Shown: piece by piece, positions 16,516-24,068 of the stretch
Layout: every line of letters starts with the position of its first letter
Numbering within the stretch: the stretch's first letter is position 1
Notes under the pieces: model-generated
Databases searched by the model: none
Seen by the model: only the letters and a program-made list of their open reading frames with translations
Told to the model about the DNA's origin: nothing
Origin: Halorussus rarus
GTDB lineage: Archaea; Halobacteriota; Halobacteria; Halobacteriales; Haladaptataceae
DNA: 64,000 nt
Direction: 5' to 3'
Assembly: GCF_003369835.1 (NCBI RefSeq)
Contig: NZ_QPMJ01000001.1
Coordinates: 1,173,589 to 1,237,588, forward strand
Made by a program: the position numbers and the translations under genes

Positions 16516-16933
16516 CCGGAACGCTCCCGACCGCAGCCCCGTCCCGGACGGCGGCGGGTCCGAGCGCCGCGACGCGGTCCCAGACGGCCGGTACGTCGCG
16601 GTCCTCGACCGGTTCGAGGCGACCGACCCGGCCGACGACGGCCGGGAGCTGGCGGTCCTGCTGCTGGAATCCGGCGAGGAGGTCGTGGCCGAGCGAGCGA
16701 TCCCGGCGTGGCGGCTCCCCGAGGACGCGCGGCGACAGGACGCCGTTCTGGAACTCGCGGTGAGCAGCGGCCACGTCACCTCGCTGTCCTACGACCCCGA
16801 CGCGACCGAGCGGCGCGCCGACGGGGCCCAGTCGCGGTTCGACGCGCTCGCGGAGCGGCCCGAGTCCGACGCGGCGGGCGAGACGGACGAGAGCGCGGAC
16901 GGGTCGGACGAGAGCGCGGACGACGCGCAGTAG
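16505..16933 (+). CDS. DUF3006 family protein
   Basis: A 142-residue acidic protein. The middle (YVAVLDRFEAT...LAVLLLESGEEVVAERAIPAWRLPEDARRQDAVLELA) fits DUF3006, a small beta-rich domain frequently encoded next to ComEC-like metallo-beta-lactamases. There is no signal peptide, so it is probably cytoplasmic. The C-terminal 35 residues are a low-complexity Glu/Asp/Ser tail containing a short repeat (DESADGSDESAD). Its start lies inside the end of the metallo-beta-lactamase gene, so the two are translated together. The function is unknown; DUF3006 proteins may act as partners or inhibitors of the enzyme. Confidence 0.8.
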   Translation: MTGDRNAPDRSPVPDGGGSERRDAVPDGRYVAVLDRFEATDPADDGRELAVLLLESGEEVVAERAIPAWRLPEDARRQDAVLELAVSSGHVTSLSYDPDATERRADGAQSRFDALAERPESDAAGETDESADGSDESADDAQ

Positions 16934-16982
16934 CCCGCCTCTCGACAGAAAGTACTTGTCGGTCGTTCGAGCACTTCCGGAC

Positions 16983-18038
16983 GTGCCCTCCACCAGACGA
17001 CGTCGCTTCCTCCGGACGAGCGCCGCCGCCATCGCCGCGATGGGTCTCGCGGGCTGCACGGGCGGCGACGATTCGGACGAAGCGGCGACGCCGGACGCGA
17101 CCGTGACCGACCGCCAGGAACCCACCGAGACGACCGCTCTGACCCGTCAGGGAACCACGTCGAGCGACCCGCCCGACTCCGAGACGACGACCGACGGAGC
17201 CGACGCGTCGTTCGCGCTCCCCGAGTCGACGGTCGAGACCGTCGCCGACGCCCGTGTCGCGGTGGCCGACCCCGTCCGCCGGAGCGCGGTCGCCTACGAG
17301 TCCATCATGGGGTCGGGCGGCGTTCTCGCCCCGGACGGCGAGCAGTTCGTCGTCGCGGCCGTCCAGAGCGCGACCGACTCGGCTCCCGACGCGGCGGGAC
17401 CGCCGTCCTACGACGCCTTCGACCTCGTCGCCGGCGGAGACAGCTACCCCGCCCTCGCTATCGAAGCGCAGACGAAAGGTGCGTTCACCACGTCGCTCGC
17501 GGGCCGTGGCGACGTCAAGTACGACGACCCGTACGCGGACGGCCTGAACGGCGGCGTCGGCTGGATCGCCTTCGGGCTCCCCTCGCCGCTTACCGCGGAT
17601 ACGCCCGCGATTCGCTGTCGATACGGCGGCGAGACCGCGACCTGGTCGCTTCCCGAGGATGCCGCGACAGCCCTCGGCCGGTCGCCGCCGGACTTCGAAC
17701 TGCGGTCGTTCACGGCGACGAGGACCGACGACGGGGTCGAACTCTCGTTGACCGCCGAGAACGCGACCGACCGGGCCGGCGAGTTCCTCGCGGCGGTCTA
17801 CTGGCCGACGACCATCGCGGACGACGACGAGAGTCGCATCGTCCGGGAGCGTGTCGCCGCGCACGGCCGCGTCGACTGGTCGACGACGGTGAGCGCGAAG
17901 TACGCCGACGCGTCGGCGGGCGAGGCGACCGCGAGCGTCGAGGGGTGCGTCTCCGGCACGGCGACGGTTTCGCTCGCCGGAACGACCACCCGGTCGAACC
18001 GAGTCGCGGCGGTGAGGTCCGCCCGCCGACCGAGTTGA
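16983..18038 (+). CDS. Tat-dependent lipoprotein of unknown function
   Basis: A 351-residue secreted protein. The N-terminus has a twin-arginine signal and lipobox (RRRRFLRTSAAAIAAMGLAGC), so the start is most likely the GTG at 16983 rather than the TTG at 16956. A Thr/Asp-rich linker (residues ~25-75) precedes a folded region with strands such as DARVAVADPVRRSAVAYESI and the segment FELRSFTATRTDDGVELSLTAENATDRAGEFLAAVYWP, which resembles an extracellular beta-sandwich of the CARDB/FxLYD type. I do not recognise a specific family. It is followed by queD, with 35 bases between. Confidence 0.75.
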   Translation: MPSTRRRRFLRTSAAAIAAMGLAGCTGGDDSDEAATPDATVTDRQEPTETTALTRQGTTSSDPPDSETTTDGADASFALPESTVETVADARVAVADPVRRSAVAYESIMGSGGVLAPDGEQFVVAAVQSATDSAPDAAGPPSYDAFDLVAGGDSYPALAIEAQTKGAFTTSLAGRGDVKYDDPYADGLNGGVGWIAFGLPSPLTADTPAIRCRYGGETATWSLPEDAATALGRSPPDFELRSFTATRTDDGVELSLTAENATDRAGEFLAAVYWPTTIADDDESRIVRERVAAHGRVDWSTTVSAKYADASAGEATASVEGCVSGTATVSLAGTTTRSNRVAAVRSARRPS

Positions 18039-18073
18039 GGTGGAGTTAAGTGCTCGACGAATAATCTTCGGGT

Positions 18074-18526
18074 ATGTCTCGGCGAGTATTGCAGTCCTCC
18101 GTCGACGAGTCCGACGCGCGCACGCTCTACGTCGGTCGAGATCGGCCGATCCGAATCAGCGCCGGCCACCGCATCCTGCACCACGAGGGCAAGTGCAGCC
18201 GCCCCCACGGCCACAACTACGAGATCACCGTGAAGGTCGTCGGCGAACTGCGCGAGGAGGGGTGGGTCGTCGACAAGGGCGATATTACCTCGGTGCTCTC
18301 CGAGTGGGACCACAGGTTCCTGCTGGAGGCCGGCGACCCGCTGGTCGAGGCGTTCGAGGCGTCGGGCGACGACGACGCCGTGGTCGTGTTGGCGGACCCG
18401 CCGACCGCGGAGGTGATGAGCGCGGTGCTGGAGCGCCGGCTCGCGGAGGAACTGCCCGACACCGTCTCGGAGGTCGCGGTCCAGGTGAGCGAGACGGCCG
18501 AGCTCTGCGGCGGGGCGACGTTCTGA
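18074..18526 (+). CDS. queD: 6-carboxytetrahydropterin synthase QueD
   Basis: A 150-residue T-fold enzyme that converts 7,8-dihydroneopterin triphosphate to 6-carboxy-5,6,7,8-tetrahydropterin, the second step of preQ0 formation for archaeosine in tRNA. Zinc ligands are visible as the histidine in ISAGHRI and the pair in RPHGHNYEI. The catalytic cysteine lies in EGKCSRPHG, with WDHRFLLE and the C-terminal SETAELCGGATF also typical. It lies two bases before queE, so the two are co-transcribed. Upstream GTP cyclohydrolase is not in the window. Confidence 0.96.
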   Translation: MSRRVLQSSVDESDARTLYVGRDRPIRISAGHRILHHEGKCSRPHGHNYEITVKVVGELREEGWVVDKGDITSVLSEWDHRFLLEAGDPLVEAFEASGDDDAVVVLADPPTAEVMSAVLERRLAEELPDTVSEVAVQVSETAELCGGATF

Positions 18527-18528
18527 CG

Positions 18529-19308
18529 ATGCCGGTCTCCAGCGACGTGGTCGAGGCGGACGAGAGCGCGGACCGCGCGAGCGAGGGCGACGCTCTCCCG
18601 ATAAACGAACTGTTCGAGTCGCTCCAGGGCGAGGGCCGACTCGCGGGCGTCCCGAGCGTCTTCGTCCGCACCTCGGGCTGCAACCTCCGGTGCTGGTTCT
18701 GCGACTCCTACCTCACCTCGTGGGAGCCGACCCACGCGACGATGAGCGTCGACGAGGTCCTGGCCGAGGTCGAGTCCCGCGACGCCGACCACGTGGTCGT
18801 CACGGGCGGGGAACCCCTGCTCCACGACGAGGTCGTTTCGCTGCTCCGCGAACTCGACACCAGGGGTTACCATACCACCGTCGAGACCAACGGGACCATC
18901 CACCGGGACGCGCCAATCGACCTCGCCAGCATCAGCCCGAAGCTGGCGTCGAGCACGCCCACCGCCGAACGGGACCCGAAGGGAGCGGGCGAGTGGGCCG
19001 AGCGCCACGAGGAGCGCCGCGTCGACCTCGACGCGCTGACGGCGCTGGTGGAGTCGCACGACTTCCAGCTCAAGTTCGTCGTCAGCGAGCGCGACGACGT
19101 CGACGATATCACGGACTTGCTCGGCCGACTCCGCGAGGAAGCCGCCGTCGAGATCCGCGACACCGACGTCCTCGTGATGCCCGAAGGGGCGACTCGCGAA
19201 CGCATCGCCGAGACCCGACCGGTCGCTGCCGAACTCGCCCAGGAGTACGGCTTCCGGTACACGCCCCGCCTCCACGTCACCCTCTGGAACGACGCCCCGG
19301 AGACGTGA
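18529..19308 (+). CDS. queE: 7-carboxy-7-deazaguanine synthase QueE (radical SAM)
   Basis: A 259-residue radical SAM enzyme that contracts 6-carboxytetrahydropterin to 7-carboxy-7-deazaguanine. The [4Fe-4S]/SAM motif is CNLRCWFC near residue 55, preceded by the family start NELFESLQGEGRLAGVPSVFVRTSGCN. TGGEPLLH and VETNGT follow. The ATG at 18529 was chosen because it sits two bases after the queD stop; an ORF extension back to 18040 is the queD region in another frame. The archaeal-length insertion after residue ~145 (ERDPKGAGEWAERHEERR) is usual for haloarchaeal homologues. Confidence 0.95.
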   Translation: MPVSSDVVEADESADRASEGDALPINELFESLQGEGRLAGVPSVFVRTSGCNLRCWFCDSYLTSWEPTHATMSVDEVLAEVESRDADHVVVTGGEPLLHDEVVSLLRELDTRGYHTTVETNGTIHRDAPIDLASISPKLASSTPTAERDPKGAGEWAERHEERRVDLDALTALVESHDFQLKFVVSERDDVDDITDLLGRLREEAAVEIRDTDVLVMPEGATRERIAETRPVAAELAQEYGFRYTPRLHVTLWNDAPET

Positions 19309-19386
19309 CGCGCGAAGATGGCGGGGAGCGGTAGCTTTAATTGGACGTACCACACTCGCGACTAGTAACAGAGGAGATAGTTACTC

Positions 19387-19629
19387 GTGCCAGCCACATC
19401 CGGCGGCTCCCACTCGTTCTCGGCGTTCGCCAGCATGCTCACCGCGGCGGTCATCTCGAAGTTCGTCTGGCAGCACACCCCGTCGTTCGTCGAGGTGTCC
19501 CGGCGCGTCGGCAGCGTCCTCGTCGCCGCGACCGGCGTGGCGTTCTCCCCGCGGTTCGCGGGTACGCTGCTCATCGCGACCGCCCTGTCGTTCGTCTGGG
19601 GCGTCTGCTACCACGTCGCCCGGCACTGA
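19387..19629 (+). CDS. Small membrane protein between queE and queC
   Basis: An 80-residue protein starting at GTG 19387 with two hydrophobic segments (about residues 12-28 and 44-75), the second ending in VWGVCYHVARH. A GGAG site lies roughly 12 bases upstream and a TATA-like TTTAATT near 19336. It sits between queE and queC on the same strand. The family is unknown to me, and no enzymatic motif is visible. Composition and position argue for a real gene. Confidence 0.6.
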   Translation: MPATSGGSHSFSAFASMLTAAVISKFVWQHTPSFVEVSRRVGSVLVAATGVAFSPRFAGTLLIATALSFVWGVCYHVARH

Positions 19630-19671
19630 CCGGCCCGGTCCGTCGGACGGACTCGCCGGACCGCACGACTC

Positions 19672-20427
19672 ATGACGGCCCCGCACGAGTGGTCGGACGT
19701 GACCAGCACCGACGACTCCCGACCGACCGACGAACCGACCGAGGGGCGCGCGGTCGTCCTCGCATCCGGCGGGATGGACAGCGCCACCGCGGCCTACCTC
19801 GCCGACGAGGAGGGGTACGACCTCTACCTGCTCCACACCTCCTACGGCCAGCAGACCGAGGGCAAGGAGTACGAGTGCGCCCGGCGGCTCGCCGAGGAGA
19901 TCGACGCCGCCGACTTCCTCCGGGTCGAGACCGGCCACCTCGCCGCCATCGGGAACTCCAGCCTCACCGACGACGAGATGGACGTGGCCGACGCCGACCT
20001 CGACTCCGAGGAGGTCCCGACGTCGTACGTCCCGTTCCGGAACGCCAACCTGCTCGCGATGGCGACCTCCTACGCCGAGGCCAACGGCTGCGAGGCGGTC
20101 TTCATCGGCGCCCACAGCGAGGACTTCTCGGGGTACCCCGACTGCCGGCCGGCGTTCTTCGACGCGTTCCGGCGGGTCATCGACGCCGGCACGAAGGACG
20201 AGACCGACATCGAGCTCCGCGCGCCGTTCGTCGAGTGGTCGAAGACCGACATCGCCGAGCGCGGGACCGAACTCGGCGTCCCCTACGAGCACACCTGGAG
20301 CTGCTACCGGGCCGAGTCGCCGGCGTGCGGGACCTGCGACGCCTGCGCGTTCCGGCTCCAGGCGTTCCAGAACGTCGGCGTGCGCGACCCCATCGAGTAC
20401 GAGGAACGGCCGGAGTACGCGGACTGA
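19672..20427 (+). CDS. queC: 7-cyano-7-deazaguanine (preQ0) synthase QueC
   Basis: A 251-residue PP-loop ATPase that turns 7-carboxy-7-deazaguanine plus ammonia into preQ0. The ATP loop is LASGGMDSATAAYLA near residue 30. The family segments HTSYGQQTEGKEYECARRLAEE and VPFRNANLLAMA are present, and the zinc site is C...C..C..C in WSCYRAESPACGTCDACAFR. The first ~25 residues are a polar extension; the ATG at 19672 is the only good start. With queD and queE this completes GTP-derived preQ0 synthesis apart from the GTP cyclohydrolase. In archaea preQ0 is inserted at tRNA position 15 and becomes archaeosine. Confidence 0.97.
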   Translation: MTAPHEWSDVTSTDDSRPTDEPTEGRAVVLASGGMDSATAAYLADEEGYDLYLLHTSYGQQTEGKEYECARRLAEEIDAADFLRVETGHLAAIGNSSLTDDEMDVADADLDSEEVPTSYVPFRNANLLAMATSYAEANGCEAVFIGAHSEDFSGYPDCRPAFFDAFRRVIDAGTKDETDIELRAPFVEWSKTDIAERGTELGVPYEHTWSCYRAESPACGTCDACAFRLQAFQNVGVRDPIEYEERPEYAD

Positions 20428-20457
20428 GCCGAAGGCCCGAGTCCGGAAACGTGCGGT

Positions 20458-23400
20458 CTATCTCCGGTTTCTAAGTAGAAGCAGCGCCGCGACCAGCGCC
20501 GTCACCGCCGCGCCGACGCCGAAGCCGGGGATGGGCGCGCTCGGCGCCGATGAATTGCCGTCCCCGTTCTCCGCGGACTCGACCGCCAGCGACGCCGAGG
20601 CGTCGCCCACCTTCGCGGTGTAGTTTCCGGCGGCGTTGACCGACCGGACGAAGGTGACCCGCTCGGTCTCGTGGGCCGGCACGCGGACCGTCTTCGTCGC
20701 GATCTGCTCGCCGAACAGCGTCAGCGCGACCGTCCGCTCGCCCGGTTCGCTGCCGTCGTTGCGGACCGAGGCGGTGATCTCGACCCGCTCGCCCGCCGCG
20801 ATGGACGAGTCGTTGAGCGACACCTCGGCCACGCCGATGTCGGGGCCGGGGTCGGCCACCGTCGCGTCGCCGACCGAGGTGGAATCGAGCGCGATGCTGT
20901 GGGTCCCCGGGGACAGCGTCTGTTCGACCGTGACGTTCGTCGTCTCGCCCGCGGGCACTTCGACCGTCTTCGTCGCGACCACCTCGCCGTCGGCCGTGAG
21001 GTTCGCCCGGTACGGGACGGCCGTCTCGCCCTCGTTCCGGAGCGTCGCGGTGACGGAGACGGGTTCGTCGGCCGCGAGGCCGGTCGCGTCGAGCGTCGCG
21101 TCGGCGACCGTCACCGACCGATCGCCGCCGACCGCGATGGGGGCGAAGCCGTCGGTCTCGGCCCGGATGACGACGGTCTTCCCGCGCGAGGCGACCGTGG
21201 TGTTGACCGCCGTCCACTCGCCGCCGGTGCGCCGGTAGGCGGTCAGGTCCGCCGGCGCGAGCCCGGCGTCGGCGAGCCGGGAGCGCTCGACCGCCACCTC
21301 GTAGGCGACCCCGGTCACCTGTTCGGTCCGGAGGTACTTCGCGCCGACCGACAGCGACCCGAGCGTCACGTCGGCGGGGAGCGCGGCCGCGGTGACGCCC
21401 TCGGCGGGCCGCGACGTCTCGACCGCGAAGTGCGGGTCGTCGCTGTCCAGGTCGACCGCGACCTGTCGGAACGCGACGCCGGTTCGGGCGGCGACCTCGC
21501 TCTCGGGCAGGCCGGCCTCGACCGTCTCGTCGCTCCGGGCGTTCCGGACGTCGACGAGTCCCGCGTTCGGACCTTTCGACTCGACCTGCGTGACGACCGG
21601 CGGCGGGCCGTAGCTACCGCCTCCGCCGCCACCGCCACCGCCTCCGCCCCCGATACTCCCGCCGTCGCTGCCGCCGTCGTCCTTGTCATCCTTCGCCTGC
21701 CGGTTCTGGTCGACGCGGACCGAGACGCTCGCGGGGTCGGTGTTGTTGTCCTCGTCGGCGACGGTCACCGTGGCATCGTACGTGTCCGGCGTGTTGTACG
21801 TGTGCGTGACCGTCGCGTCGCCGGTGGTGTCGTCGACCTGACCGTCGCCGTCGAAGTCCCACCGGTACTCCTCGACACCGGTCCCGCTGTCGGACGACCC
21901 GCTCGCGTCGAACTCGACTTCCCTCCCCGTCTCGGTCTCGTTGGGTTCGACGGAGAGTGCGGCGTTCGGATCGGTCGTGTCGCGCTCCCGGACCTCGACG
22001 GTCACGTTCGCGCTGTCCTCGTTCCCGCCGGCGTCGACCACGGTCACGACCGCGTCGTAGGTGCCCGGCGAGTCGTACGCGCGGGTGACAGTCGCGTCGT
22101 CCGTTGTCTGCTCGGGGCCGCCCTCGCCGTCGAAGTTCCACCGGTACTCCTCGATGTTGGTCTGCTCGTCGCTCGAGTCACTCGCGTCGAACTGGACCTG
22201 GTCGTTCGCGGCGACGTCGGTCGGGTTCGCCTCGAGTGCGGCGCTGGGGTCCGTTTCGTCGGTCGGCCTGACGGAGACCTCGCTCTCCGCGGTGGCGTTG
22301 TTGTCGCCCTCGTCGACGACCTCCAACGTCACCGTGAACGTCCCGTTGCCATCGAAAGAGTGGGCGACCCGCTCGCCGGTCTCGGTATCCCCGCCCGCGA
22401 ACGTCCAGCGGTACTCCGCGATGCCGGTGTCGTCGGTCGACGCGCTCGCGTTGAAGACGACCTCCTGGCCTTCGACCGGAGTTTCGGGCGACTCGACCTG
22501 GATCACCGGTTCCGGGGGCTCGTCCTCGCCGACCGAGACGGTCCGGGACGCGGTCGCGTTCTGGCCCGCGGTGTCGACGACCGTCAGGCCGACCTCGTGG
22601 TCGCCGGCCTCCTCGTACGTGTAGCTGACCGTCGCGTCGCCGGTCGTCTCGTCGACCTCGCCGTCGCCGTCGAAGTCCCACCGGTACTCCTCGACGCCGC
22701 GGTCGTCGTCGGAGCCGGTGGCGTCGAAGCTGACCGGGAAGCCCTGGACCGCGCTGCCGTCGGTCCGGAACGCCGCCTCCGGCGGGTCGTCGGTCTCGAT
22801 CGTCACGCTGACCGCCGCGGTGTCGGCGTTCCCGGCCTCGTCGACGACGGTCACGGAGGCCTCGTAGGTGTCCGCCGCCTCGTACGTGTGCCGAATCGTC
22901 GGGTCGGTCGAGGTCTCGTCGACCTCGCCGTCGCCGTCGAAGTCCCACCGGAACTCCGCGATGGTGCGGTCGTCCGAGGAGTCGCCGGCGTCGAAGGTCA
23001 CGGGCGAGCCGACCACGCCGTCCTCTCCGTCGAGCGCCGCGCTCGGGGCGGTCTCGTCGGGGCCGCAGTGACCGGTCCGGACGGTGACGGGGGCACTCGC
23101 GTCGAGGTCGACCGCGCTCGGGTCGTCGATGCTGCCGGCGAGGAACTGCCACGCGTCGGTGTCCCCCGTCCGGTCGACCGGCTCGTCGTAGAGCGCGGCG
23201 TCCTCGTCGAACGCCGCCTCGACGGTGACCTCGGTGCCGTCGCGGTCGAGCCCCCGGAAGACCGCGCCGTCGGTCCGCTGGCCGGCCCACGACCAGTCGA
23301 TGCGGTCCCGGGCGAACCGGTCGTCCTGGCCCGGATAGCTGTCGTCATCGACGACCCACTCGCCGCCGCCCGGGAGGCCGTCGAACCGGAACGTGGCGGC

Positions 23401-23745
23401 GCTTCCGGCGCCGTCGCCGCCGTTCTCGTTGTGGACGATTACCAGGCTCACGCCGTCGGGACCCTCGTAGAGGAACAGTCGGCTGGCGTCGTCCCGCGTG
23501 AACCGGTCGGGCATGTTCGAACTGTACCACGCGGGAGAGCCGTCGGCGGTCCGGTAGTCGTAGAACGACACCGCGTCCTCGTCGCCCTGGAGCGGCGACA
23601 CCTCGTAACACTGGCTTCCCTGTTCGACGACGAAACTGTGTTCGGCGGCCGCCGCGGTCCCGACGGGAGCCGGGAGGGGCACCGCGGACGCGACGACCAG
23701 CAGGGCGATACCGACGATAGCGAGCCGCGATAGTGTCCGAGTCAT
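20458..23745 (-). CDS. Giant PKD-repeat surface protein with PGF-CTERM anchor (paralogue 1)
   Basis: A 1095-residue exported protein. A Sec-type signal (cleavage near GTAAAAE, residue 34) is followed by an unnamed domain of ~190 residues bounded by Cys46 and Cys227 and containing WSWAGQRTDGAVFRG. Five PKD domains follow (about 230-670; each has a YRWDFDGDGEVDET-type strand and a VTVVD turn). Next come a poly-Gly linker, a PGF-pre-PGF-like domain with AxxVTVADATLD, two CARDB-like repeats (ATKTVEVPAGETTNVT, ATKTVRVPAHETERVT) and the terminal PGFGVGAAVTALVAALLLL anchor, processed in haloarchaea by archaeosortase A. It is presumably an S-layer-associated adhesin or scaffold; the function is unknown. 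It is a paralogue of the gene at 24069-28589. Confidence 0.88.
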   Translation of the reverse strand: MTRTLSRLAIVGIALLVVASAVPLPAPVGTAAAAEHSFVVEQGSQCYEVSPLQGDEDAVSFYDYRTADGSPAWYSSNMPDRFTRDDASRLFLYEGPDGVSLVIVHNENGGDGAGSAATFRFDGLPGGGEWVVDDDSYPGQDDRFARDRIDWSWAGQRTDGAVFRGLDRDGTEVTVEAAFDEDAALYDEPVDRTGDTDAWQFLAGSIDDPSAVDLDASAPVTVRTGHCGPDETAPSAALDGEDGVVGSPVTFDAGDSSDDRTIAEFRWDFDGDGEVDETSTDPTIRHTYEAADTYEASVTVVDEAGNADTAAVSVTIETDDPPEAAFRTDGSAVQGFPVSFDATGSDDDRGVEEYRWDFDGDGEVDETTGDATVSYTYEEAGDHEVGLTVVDTAGQNATASRTVSVGEDEPPEPVIQVESPETPVEGQEVVFNASASTDDTGIAEYRWTFAGGDTETGERVAHSFDGNGTFTVTLEVVDEGDNNATAESEVSVRPTDETDPSAALEANPTDVAANDQVQFDASDSSDEQTNIEEYRWNFDGEGGPEQTTDDATVTRAYDSPGTYDAVVTVVDAGGNEDSANVTVEVRERDTTDPNAALSVEPNETETGREVEFDASGSSDSGTGVEEYRWDFDGDGQVDDTTGDATVTHTYNTPDTYDATVTVADEDNNTDPASVSVRVDQNRQAKDDKDDGGSDGGSIGGGGGGGGGGGGSYGPPPVVTQVESKGPNAGLVDVRNARSDETVEAGLPESEVAARTGVAFRQVAVDLDSDDPHFAVETSRPAEGVTAAALPADVTLGSLSVGAKYLRTEQVTGVAYEVAVERSRLADAGLAPADLTAYRRTGGEWTAVNTTVASRGKTVVIRAETDGFAPIAVGGDRSVTVADATLDATGLAADEPVSVTATLRNEGETAVPYRANLTADGEVVATKTVEVPAGETTNVTVEQTLSPGTHSIALDSTSVGDATVADPGPDIGVAEVSLNDSSIAAGERVEITASVRNDGSEPGERTVALTLFGEQIATKTVRVPAHETERVTFVRSVNAAGNYTAKVGDASASLAVESAENGDGNSSAPSAPIPGFGVGAAVTALVAALLLLRNRR

Positions 23746-23761
23746 GTGAAGCGGGGAATGG

Positions 23762-23778
23762 GGTGACGGGCAGTCACC
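23762..23778 (-). repeat. Hairpin in the 5' leader of surface-protein gene 1
   Basis: A perfect 6-bp inverted repeat (GGTGAC / GTCACC) with a 5-base loop, 17 bases upstream of the ATG at 23745. It could form a small stem in the mRNA leader. No ribosome site is visible between it and the start. Confidence 0.4.
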
Positions 23779-23821
23779 GCAATCGCTGTCCGTGAGTCGT
23801 TCTACCGCCCGTTAGCGGACG

Positions 23822-23868
23822 GTTCGGACCGATGTAACCCGGAGATGGCCTTTGTTATACGTCGGCTG
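23822..23868 (-). promoter_or_regulatory. Shared promoter blocks of surface-protein gene 1
   Basis: Two blocks recur upstream of the second surface-protein gene. Read on the minus strand, the distal block is CAGCCGACGTATAACAAAGG (23849-23868), containing a TATA-like element. The proximal block is at 23822-23844 on the + strand (begins GTTCGGACC, ends GTAACCCGGAG). At the other gene the corresponding blocks are at 28828-28851 and 28764-28786. The start codon is about 100 bases downstream, so the transcript should have a leader. Confidence 0.6.
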
Positions 23869-24035
23869 CGCGGCGATAACTTCGCCCCGACTTCGGCGGT
23901 CGTCGCCGCTTAACCGGCCGCAGTCGGGGCCTAGTCGGCCGCCGCCGGATGTCGATTCGCCGCGGTGTCAGAACAGCGACGCGGCTACGCGGGGGTCGGG
24001 GACGGGTCCGCCAGCGAGTGACCGTTCGCCAACGC

Positions 24036-24043
24036 AAAAAAAA
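24036..24043 (-). terminator. T-rich terminator after surface-protein gene 2
   Basis: Eight consecutive T on the minus strand, 25 bases past the stop at 24069. Such T-runs are sufficient for archaeal intrinsic termination, and it sits exactly between the two paralogues, so they are probably transcribed separately. Confidence 0.7.
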
Positions 24044-24068
24044 GGACGAAATCGAAAGCCGCGGTCGG

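Larger units (their letters stand above)
23746..24068. other. Promoter region between the two surface-protein genes
   Basis: This 323-base gap holds the leader and promoter of the downstream (leftward) surface-protein gene and the terminator of the upstream one. Seen are a hairpin at 23762-23778, shared promoter blocks at 23822-23868, and a run of eight A on the + strand at 24036-24043. No gene was recognised. Confidence 0.6.

Noticed and set aside
20928-20990. Similarity between adjacent segments near the C-terminus of surface protein 1
   Set aside because: It is the two CARDB-like repeats within one protein rather than a mobile or DNA-level repeat.
21611-21660. A tract of GCC-type repeats encoding a run of glycines
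   Set aside because: It is the in-frame poly-glycine linker of the surface protein, not a CRISPR or independent microsatellite.
20671-23733. A 1020-codon + strand frame over the other surface-protein gene
   Set aside because: Same reason: a shadow of the well-supported minus-strand coding sequence.
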